Shown one piece after another: positions 18,639 through 23,918 of a DNA stretch of 34,626 bases; within the stretch, counting starts at the first letter, position 1, and each line of letters begins with the position of its first letter. Source of the DNA: Flavobacteriaceae bacterium (GTDB lineage Bacteria; Bacteroidota; Bacteroidia; Flavobacteriales; Flavobacteriaceae); the NCBI GenBank assembly GCA_019634365.1, contig JAHQVM010000086.1, positions 1 through 34,626 of the forward strand. The letters are read 5' to 3'. The translations under genes and the position numbers were made by a program. Under the pieces are notes generated by a model. The model was not told the DNA's origin, ran no database searches, and was given only the letters and a program-made list of their open reading frames with translations.

Positions 18639-19796
18639 GTGTCTAACCAATTTTTAAGCCTTACGTTGCTACTCCTTGTGGTAGTTTCGCTCGTATGGGG
18701 TGTACGCTCTTTGCTTCAATCGAAGCGAATGCACAGTTCCATTCGGTATCTGGCTTGGTACATGATTTTCGTGAGTATGGTGGTACTCCAACTATGGATG
18801 ATTTTCATAGATCCGCCTTATTTTTATCCCTATCTCTTACTTACCTTTTTGCCGTATCAATTACTGCCTGGCCCCTTATTCCTTTTATTTGCAGTTCATT
18901 TTTTGGAATGGCAGGGAAATATTATAAAAAGAAAATTCTGGCTGTTCATTCCCTTTTGGGTTTTCATGGTGGTGTATATGGGCATGAAACTCGATGTGAT
19001 CATCAATGAAATACCCTATGATGTCGCCTACAAAAAGTACTTTTCTGTATTTAAGGTAGAGGAGATCATTACCCTGATTTATTCTTTTATACTTGTGCTC
19101 ACTTGCTATCGCGTGGTTCGCAATTTCGAACGACACCATCGGGAAAAGAAATACGATCAAGTGGTATCCCAAACCGGGTGGATTAAAAAAGTATTGGGAA
19201 TGGGGCTGGCGCTTTGTATACTTTGGCTGATTTCCTTCCTGTTCGATGCTGTGAGTATCTACAATTGGGGCAATTACGCATATTTGCCAACATGGTTTGG
19301 TTTCTCTATCCTTGTCATTTATATTGGGAATACAGGGTTTCGCCAGACCAGTATTTTGAAAGAACGGCAGACCTTGCACCAATTTGGTAAAAACAAAACG
19401 ATCGACCCCGAATTCACTGCTTCAGAAAAAGAAGATTCCAGTACCCTAAAACACTTTCAGAAAATAGAATCTTTGATGCGCGATGAGAAAAAATATTTGA
19501 ATCCACACTTGGACCTTGCCTTGTTGGCAGAAGAAGTTTCTATCAGCCCCAATTACCTTTCGAAGGTGATAAATTCTCATGCTCAAATGCACTTTAGCGA
19601 CTATTTAAATAGGTATAGGGTAACCCATGCCAAGGAAATGTTGCAAACCGAAGCCTTTAAGCAATACGACATGCTTTCCATTGCGTTAGAGGCAGGCTTC
19701 AACTCCAAATCCGCATTCTACGCGGCTTTCAAGAAACTCACAGCACAAACGCCGGGCTCATATCGATCTCACTATGAGAAACCTAATGAGTCCTGA
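18639..19796 (+). CDS. Membrane-anchored AraC/XylS-type transcriptional regulator
   Basis: A 385-residue protein with an N-terminal half of about seven hydrophobic helices (roughly 5-25, 36-58, 65-90, 103-120, 143-160, 188-207, 217-235) and a C-terminal AraC HTH domain (about 285-380). The HTH shows DLALLAEEVSISPNYLSKVIN, the first helix-turn-helix, and SIALEAGFNSKSAFYAAFKKLTAQTPGSYR, the second. This 7TM-HTH design is common in Bacteroidota and implies signal sensing at the membrane; the ligand is unknown. The start is a GTG; the next in-frame ATG (18729) would delete the first helix. A 15-base palindrome lies just after its stop. Confidence 0.85.
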   Translation: MSNQFLSLTLLLLVVVSLVWGVRSLLQSKRMHSSIRYLAWYMIFVSMVVLQLWMIFIDPPYFYPYLLLTFLPYQLLPGPLFLLFAVHFLEWQGNIIKRKFWLFIPFWVFMVVYMGMKLDVIINEIPYDVAYKKYFSVFKVEEIITLIYSFILVLTCYRVVRNFERHHREKKYDQVVSQTGWIKKVLGMGLALCILWLISFLFDAVSIYNWGNYAYLPTWFGFSILVIYIGNTGFRQTSILKERQTLHQFGKNKTIDPEFTASEKEDSSTLKHFQKIESLMRDEKKYLNPHLDLALLAEEVSISPNYLSKVINSHAQMHFSDYLNRYRVTHAKEMLQTEAFKQYDMLSIALEAGFNSKSAFYAAFKKLTAQTPGSYRSHYEKPNES

Positions 19797-19798
19797 TT

Positions 19799-19813
19799 CT
19801 TACAATTTGTAAG
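19799..19813. promoter_or_regulatory. Palindrome after the AraC-type gene
   Basis: CTTACAA-T-TTGTAAG is a perfect palindrome with a one-base centre, two bases after the regulator stop codon. It could be an operator half-site pair or a weak 3' hairpin. No T-tract follows, so a terminator is less likely. Confidence 0.25.
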
Positions 19814-19848
19814 TCTCAGTACCCATTTCCTATTCCGGCTGCCTACTT

Positions 19849-20061
19849 TTATAAAACCAAAATTACTGAGCCTGTGAGCTCATGGAATTCAGTCTCTTTA
19901 GGCAAATTTATTTGCAATTTTTCCATGAGGTTCAATGTCCAATAGGGGAATGAATCGGAACTATCGATAACAACGTAGCGGATCATTGCTGGTATCGGAC
20001 CTTTTAAAAATACCAAAGGCAGTTGTGGGTTAAAATAGCGCATTTGGTAGACAACGTACAT
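19849..20061 (-). CDS. Doubtful 70-residue hypothetical protein, possibly decayed at its start
   Basis: The frame from the ATG at 20061 reads MYVVYQMRYFNPQLPLVFLKG and ends near TGSVILVL. Upstream on the same strand the frame stays open for about 29 codons to a TAA, encoding a hydrophobic stretch (LTGFYILLCLFVF) followed by a basic cluster, but there is no ATG, GTG or TTG in it. That pattern suits a short single-helix membrane protein whose original start has been lost, or it may be chance. No family is recognised. It is the only candidate gene in the 415-base gap 19797-20211. Confidence 0.25.
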   Translation of the reverse strand: MYVVYQMRYFNPQLPLVFLKGPIPAMIRYVVIDSSDSFPYWTLNLMEKLQINLPKETEFHELTGSVILVL

Positions 20062-20116
20062 ACGAATTGCTTGCCGTTTCCTGAACCGAAATACAAATAG
20101 GCATAGTAGTATGTAA

Positions 20117-20166
20117 AAGCCTGTTAAAACAACCCCACTGTTTTAGCTCTTTTTAAAAGCAGGCTT
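20117..20166 (+). other. Structured intergenic segment upstream of the DDAH-like gene
   Basis: AAGCCTG (20117-20123) pairs with CAGGCTT (20160-20166). Inside it TAAAAC (20125-20130) pairs with GTTTTA (20140-20145) around a 9-base loop. Together with the terminator-like hairpin that follows at 20174, this could be the 3' part of a small RNA or a leader. No known RNA family is recognised. Confidence 0.3.
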
Positions 20167-20173
20167 AACTTTG

Positions 20174-20200
20174 AGAGGCGGATTTTATCCGCCTCTTTCT
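20174..20200 (+). terminator. Strong hairpin upstream of the DDAH-like gene
   Basis: A 10-bp GC-rich stem AGAGGCGGAT (20174-20183) pairs with ATCCGCCTCT (20187-20196) around a 3-base loop, followed by TTCT. On the + strand it looks like an intrinsic terminator, yet the nearest + strand gene ends 378 bases upstream. It may end an unannotated transcript. Confidence 0.55.
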
Positions 20201-20208
20201 TATATTTG
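20201..20208 (+). promoter_or_regulatory. Bacteroidota -7 element before the DDAH-like gene
   Basis: TATATTTG is an exact TAnnTTTG match ending 3 bases before the ATG at 20212. Transcription would start at or next to the ATG, implying a leaderless mRNA. A TTG lies at 20171-20173, about 27 bases upstream, which is longer than the usual spacing. Confidence 0.45.
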
Positions 20209-20211
20209 CGC

Positions 20212-21126
20212 ATGCTACAATTGAATGTTAACGACGAAGTATCACGCCTTCGGGCTGTCGTACTAGGAACTGCCGAGAATAACGGTCCAACACCCAAATT
20301 AGAAGATGCCTACGATCCCAAAAGTGCCCAGCACATAAAGGAAGGCACCTATCCCAAAGAAGAAGACATGATTCCCGAAATGGAAGCCGTTGCCGCCGTA
20401 TTTGCCAAATACGATGTACAGGTATTCCGTCCGCAGATCTTGGAAAATTGCAATCAGATTTTTGCCCGTGATATCGGCTTTGTAATAGAAGATACCTTTA
20501 TAAAAGCCAACATATTGCCCGATCGCGAGGAAGAAATCGAAGCCATTCAATATGTTATTGACCAGATGGATCCCGAAAAGGTGATCCAATTCCCGGAAGA
20601 AGCCCATGTAGAAGGTGGTGATGTGATGCCGTGGAACGACTATATTTTTGTGGGAACTTATCGCGGAGAGGATTATCCCGATTATATCACCGCACGCACC
20701 AATGTAGAAGCTGTGCAGTGTTTACAAGAAGCATTTCCCCATAAAACCGTAAAATCGTTCAACCTGCGCAAGTCCAATACCATTGCCGAGGACAATGCCT
20801 TGCATTTGGATTGTTGCTTTCAGCCCTTGGGGAAAGGCAAATGCATTATTCATAAAAACGGTTTTTTAGAAGAAGAGGAATACCAATGGCTGGTCGATCA
20901 TTTTGGTGAAGAAAACTGCTTTCATATCACCAAAGAAGAAATGTACGACATGAATAGTAATGTATTCTCCATTTCTGAAGACGTAGTGATTTCCGAACAG
21001 CATTTCACCCGGTTGAACACCTGGTTACGGGAACAGGGCTTTACCGTAGAAGAAGTACCTTATGCTGAGATTGCCAAACAAGAAGGTCTGTTGCGCTGCT
21101 CTACCATGCCGTTAATTCGGGACTAA
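20212..21126 (+). CDS. Dimethylarginine dimethylaminohydrolase / amidinotransferase-family protein
   Basis: A 304-residue guanidino-group modifying enzyme of the arginine deiminase superfamily (five-bladed alpha/beta propeller). Expected catalytic residues are visible: D87 in FARDIG, E134 in the EGGD motif, H198 in ALHLDCCF and the nucleophile C296 in the last nine residues (CSTMPLIRD). The natural substrate cannot be told from sequence; methylated arginine, arginine or a glycine-type amidino acceptor are possible. I chose ATG 20212 over the TTG six bases upstream. Its 3' end overlaps the convergent GNAT gene by 15 bases. The related ctlX is nearby. Confidence 0.85.
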   Translation: MLQLNVNDEVSRLRAVVLGTAENNGPTPKLEDAYDPKSAQHIKEGTYPKEEDMIPEMEAVAAVFAKYDVQVFRPQILENCNQIFARDIGFVIEDTFIKANILPDREEEIEAIQYVIDQMDPEKVIQFPEEAHVEGGDVMPWNDYIFVGTYRGEDYPDYITARTNVEAVQCLQEAFPHKTVKSFNLRKSNTIAEDNALHLDCCFQPLGKGKCIIHKNGFLEEEEYQWLVDHFGEENCFHITKEEMYDMNSNVFSISEDVVISEQHFTRLNTWLREQGFTVEEVPYAEIAKQEGLLRCSTMPLIRD

Positions 21127-21657
21127 ATCTTTTTTCATATATAGCATCCCCTGCAGATGTTCGTGCAGGCCGGGAAGCACCAATTTTCGAGTACCAAATA
21201 CTGTGTATCCCATCTTTTCATAGAAACGGATGGCTTGGGGTTGTGTGTCCATCACTTCCAGTTTTATGGCATCCATTCCAAATTGTAGGGCTTGTTCCTC
21301 CACCCATTGAAATAATACCTTGGCAACCCCTTTCCCATGGGTGTTGGATTGTAGGTAGATGCGATGGAGTTTTACTGAATTCTCTACTTTTCCATCCGGC
21401 CAATGAGAATGGGTGATAAACCGAAGAATGCCCGAAAGTGTTCCTTTATAATCCACGAAGAAGTAGTGGGTATTCCGTTCGGCTAGTTCCTTACTAAGAT
21501 TTTCTTGAGAATATTGGTTATTGAGGTACCATTGGCCGCCATCCTCCCAAAGGTGCTCATAGGCAGGCGGATAGATGTCTTCCATAAGCCCGAAAAGCTC
21601 AGAATGCTTTTCCAAAGTAACAGGGCGTAATGCAATTTCTGAAGTTAGGGTATACAA
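21112..21657 (-). CDS. GNAT-family N-acetyltransferase
   Basis: A 181-residue acetyltransferase. The acetyl-CoA binding core is HRIYLQSNTHGKGVAKVLFQWVEEQA (motif A, with an N-x-x-G-K-G variant of the Q/R-x-x-G-x-G/A loop). It is followed by IKLEVMDTQPQAIRFYEKMGYTVFG (motif B), which is typical of GNAT proteins. The N-terminal half carries an aromatic stretch (YPPAYEHLWEDGGQWYLNNQYS) seen in uncharacterised flavobacterial GNATs. Substrate is unknown. It faces the DDAH-like gene tail to tail with a 15-base overlap, leaving no room for separate terminators. Confidence 0.88.
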   Translation of the reverse strand: MYTLTSEIALRPVTLEKHSELFGLMEDIYPPAYEHLWEDGGQWYLNNQYSQENLSKELAERNTHYFFVDYKGTLSGILRFITHSHWPDGKVENSVKLHRIYLQSNTHGKGVAKVLFQWVEEQALQFGMDAIKLEVMDTQPQAIRFYEKMGYTVFGTRKLVLPGLHEHLQGMLYMKKDLVPN

Positions 21658-21841
21658 GGATGTTGTTTTGGTACCCTAAAGATAGTGTAAAAAGACCCGA
21701 AAGTACCTATAGAGTGTACCACTCAAAAAAAGCTGAAATCCCCTTTGAATTCTTTTTGAACAATACATCAAAGGGAAGGCTGTCGGGCCTTTTAATGATT
21801 GTTTCCTATACATCGGAGGAGATTGGGGATGTCATCATTGC

Positions 21842-21857
21842 TGGGTGAATTCACCCA
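21842..21857. repeat. 16-base perfect palindrome
   Basis: TGGGTGAATTCACCCA reads identically on both strands. TGTCAT (21830-21835) and ATGACA (21858-21863) flank it as further complementary arms, with a six-base offset on the left. It lies between two minus-strand genes, 61 bases past the lipoprotein gene's stop. It has no T-tract on either strand, so an operator or protein-binding site is more likely than a terminator. Confidence 0.4.
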
Positions 21858-21917
21858 ATGACAAAATTATCTTCAAAAAGCCTTTCTTGGTAAAATTATT
21901 GTCATTGCCCATGGCAT

Positions 21918-22481
21918 TTATTGAAAACGCCAAACACCTTCTTCCTTTTGGCAAAGGAAGGGGCCCATAATTAGGCATCCGCCTGGGGTGTTAAAACTTA
22001 GGGCTGCCTTGGTATAGCCTTCTTCAAAAAAAGGCTTGGATAAAAACCGCCAACCCTTGGGGCAACGTTCTTGCCATTTTTGGTATGCCGCATCCTTACC
22101 GTATACAATGATGTCACCCACATAAGAACCCGGTGAGAATAATTGTACATCGTGCCGTAGCATGTCTTCCGTAAGCAGTAAGGTCTCCGTATGCCCCATC
22201 AAGCTATCCACCTGTGCTACACTTTCCAGTTGAAGGGCGTTAACGATCCAAGGCCGCATATCGATTTCAGGAGCTTCGCGCTTCATGGATGCGATGTAGG
22301 ATTCGTTTCTTGGGAGTTCGATACAGGAACAATCGTGGTAACCATCCGCAAGGATATCGTTCAATAGTTCCGCTGTCTTTTCCGTATAGATCTGGGATGG
22401 TGTTTTATCAGGCTTCCTTTCGCAACCGGAGAGCTGCAATAGCAATACGATGATGAATAAATTCCACACTATTCTTTTCAT
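21918..22481 (-). CDS. Small lipoprotein of unknown function
   Basis: A 187-residue protein with a lipoprotein signal: hydrophobic WNLFIIVLLLQLSGC with lipobox LSGC and acylation at C20. The mature part carries cysteines in HDCSCIE (around 51-53) and near the C-terminus (ERCPKGWRF, GGCLIMG, FLCQ). The later KGWRF to VWRF stretch has many aromatic residues. No family is recognised. It is transcribed divergently from ctlX with 129 bases between starts. Location is expected to be periplasm-facing or outer membrane. Confidence 0.75.
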   Translation of the reverse strand: MKRIVWNLFIIVLLLQLSGCERKPDKTPSQIYTEKTAELLNDILADGYHDCSCIELPRNESYIASMKREAPEIDMRPWIVNALQLESVAQVDSLMGHTETLLLTEDMLRHDVQLFSPGSYVGDIIVYGKDAAYQKWQERCPKGWRFLSKPFFEEGYTKAALSFNTPGGCLIMGPFLCQKEEGVWRFQ

Positions 22482-22581
22482 AAATGGAATGCAGAAGATG
22501 GTTTTCTTAGGAAGTACTTACTTAAAACAAAAAAGGAATCAGAATATTACTTGTAAGCGTTATTTTTTCACACCAACCTAT

Positions 22582-22589
22582 TATTTTTG
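22582..22589 (+). promoter_or_regulatory. Bacteroidota -7 element before ctlX
   Basis: TATTTTTG is an exact TAnnTTTG match 21 bases upstream of the ctlX ATG, giving a leader of about 15 bases. The nearest TTG (22551-22553) is farther than the usual spacing, so the -33 element is unclear. Confidence 0.45.
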
Positions 22590-22610
22590 TACCGCTAAAT
22601 TTCATGGTCC

Positions 22611-23543
22611 ATGCAACAAATCACCAATACCATACTTATGATCCGTCCGGTGGCCTTCCGTATGAACGAGGAAACCGCTGTGAACAACTACTTTCAGGAA
22701 GATCCCGACCTTAAAAGTGCCGAGATCAATGCAAGGGCACAGAACGAGTTCGATGTCTTTGTGCGTAAACTCCGTGACGTAGGCGTAGATGTGATCGTAG
22801 AAAATGACGTATTGGAAGACGACACCCCAGATTCCATCTTTCCCAACAATTGGGTAAGCTTTCACCGCAATGGAACCGTTGGACTATATCCCATGTTTGC
22901 CGAAAACCGTCGCCGCGAGCGTCGCGAAAGCACCATCAATCGCTTGGAAGCCGAAGGATTTAAGATCGACAACATCGTAGATTATACTGCTGCAGAAGAA
23001 GAAGGCGTTTTCTTGGAAGGAACAGGAAGTATCCTTATGGACCGCGTGCATCAAAAAGCCTATTGCGCACTCTCACCAAGAGCCGAAGAATCCCTCTTCA
23101 TAGAGTTCTGCGAAGATTTTGAATGCGATCCCGTTGTCTTTACCGCCAATCAAACCGTAAAAGGACAACGCTTGCCCATTTACCATACCAATGTGATGAT
23201 GGCCTTGGCCGAAAACTTTGCCGTGATCTGCCTCGATACCATAGACGACAAGCACGAAAAGAAAAACGTGCTCAAACACCTCAAGGAAAATGGTAAAGAA
23301 GTGGTGAACATTACCGAGGCCCAAATGCACCAGTTCGCAGGTAATATGTTACAAGTGCGCGGTGCCAAAGACAAGAAATACATGGTCATGAGTTTGGCAG
23401 CCCACAAAAGCCTTACCCCAGAACAGATCGCACAGATCGAAAAACACTGTGAAATCCTGAGCAGTGACCTAGAAACCATCGAAACCTGTGGCGGCGGAAG
23501 TGCCCGTTGTATGATGGCCGAGGTGTTTCTCCCGAAAGCATAA
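22611..23543 (+). CDS. ctlX: Citrulline utilization hydrolase CtlX (arginine deiminase-related)
   Basis: A 310-residue member of the guanidino-modifying superfamily. Its N-terminal ILMIRPVAFRMNEETAVNNYFQ is the hallmark of the CtlX group, which is linked to citrulline use in Francisella. Likely catalytic positions are D74 (DSIFPNNW), E136 (FLEGTGS), H192 (IYHTNVMMA) and nucleophile C300 (GGGSARCMMAE). The frameshifted ATG at 22604 is rejected. It is not in an arginine operon. A cluster of three hairpin repeats begins right at its stop codon and may end its transcript. Confidence 0.88.
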   Translation: MQQITNTILMIRPVAFRMNEETAVNNYFQEDPDLKSAEINARAQNEFDVFVRKLRDVGVDVIVENDVLEDDTPDSIFPNNWVSFHRNGTVGLYPMFAENRRRERRESTINRLEAEGFKIDNIVDYTAAEEEGVFLEGTGSILMDRVHQKAYCALSPRAEESLFIEFCEDFECDPVVFTANQTVKGQRLPIYHTNVMMALAENFAVICLDTIDDKHEKKNVLKHLKENGKEVVNITEAQMHQFAGNMLQVRGAKDKKYMVMSLAAHKSLTPEQIAQIEKHCEILSSDLETIETCGGGSARCMMAEVFLPKA

Positions 23544-23594
23544 GGGGGCTTCGATACAATTTTGAATTTGATAATTCAAAACCACTCAGCCGCC
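23544..23594 (-). repeat. Hairpin repeat, copy 1 (inverted orientation)
   Basis: Read on the minus strand this copy has a 5' arm GGCGGCTGAGTGGTTTT and a 3' arm AAAATTGTATCGAAGCC. The inner stem TTTTGAATT pairs with AATTCAAAA around ATCA, and the outer ends (GGCGGCT with AGCCCCC) pair with one mismatch. It starts one base after the ctlX stop. Copies 2 and 3 follow in the opposite orientation. Confidence 0.8.
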
Positions 23595-23615
23595 CAGAAG
23601 ATTTTTTCTTTTAAA

Positions 23616-23672
23616 GGTGACTGAGTGGTTTTACGATTGCTTGGGCAATCGTGAAATTGTATCGAAGTCACC
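23616..23672 (+). repeat. Hairpin repeat, copy 2
   Basis: The outer stem GGTGACT (23616-23622) pairs with AGTCACC (23666-23672). The shared arms are CTGAGTGGTTTT and AAATTGTATCGAAG. The inner 8-bp stem ACGATTGC/GCAATCGT differs in sequence from the other copies but is still perfectly complementary. Confidence 0.82.
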
Positions 23673-23697
23673 TGTCCCCTTTTAATTTATAATCTTC

Positions 23698-23751
23698 GGC
23701 GACCGAGTGATTTTCGTTTGGGAAATCAAACGAAAATTGTATCGAGGTCCC
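23698..23751 (+). repeat. Hairpin repeat, copy 3
   Basis: The outer arms GGCGACC and GGTCCC pair with one mismatch or gap. The shared arms are CCGAGTGATTTT and AAATTGTATCGAGG. The inner stem TTTTCGTTTG pairs with CAAACGAAAA (10 bp) around GGAAAT. The 167 bases from here to the tyrosinase start hold only the promoter described separately. Confidence 0.8.
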
Positions 23752-23862
23752 GTACTCCACAATAGAGGCATATGTGTAGGAATAAGACTTTTAATTAAAA
23801 ATAACTAATTGTTTTTAAGGCGATTACGGTCTTTCCGTACTCATTTTAAGTATTTCTACGTA

Positions 23863-23893
23863 TTGGGTTGGCAGGCACTTGTCGGTAGCTTTG
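23863..23893 (+). promoter_or_regulatory. Promoter of the tyrosinase-LodA operon
   Basis: TAGCTTTG (23886-23893) is an exact TAnnTTTG match, and a TTG at 23863-23865 sits 20 bases upstream. This gives both halves of the Bacteroidota sigma-A type promoter with good spacing. Transcription would begin near 23900, about 19 bases before the tyrosinase ATG. Confidence 0.6.
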
Positions 23894-23918
23894 GTAGGCA
23901 AATTCAAACTAACCGCTT

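Noticed and set aside
18695-19009. A 104-residue frame within the AraC-type regulator
   Set aside because: It is a +2 frame shadow of a clear 7-helix membrane region.
21630-21848. A 72-codon plus-strand open frame over the GNAT 5' end and the following spacer
   Set aside because: It overlaps the GNAT start antisense, lacks a promoter or recognisable motif, and runs through the palindrome.
22604-22610. An earlier ATG for ctlX at 22604
   Set aside because: It is out of frame with the CtlX reading frame; the ATG at 22611 starts the conserved N-terminus.
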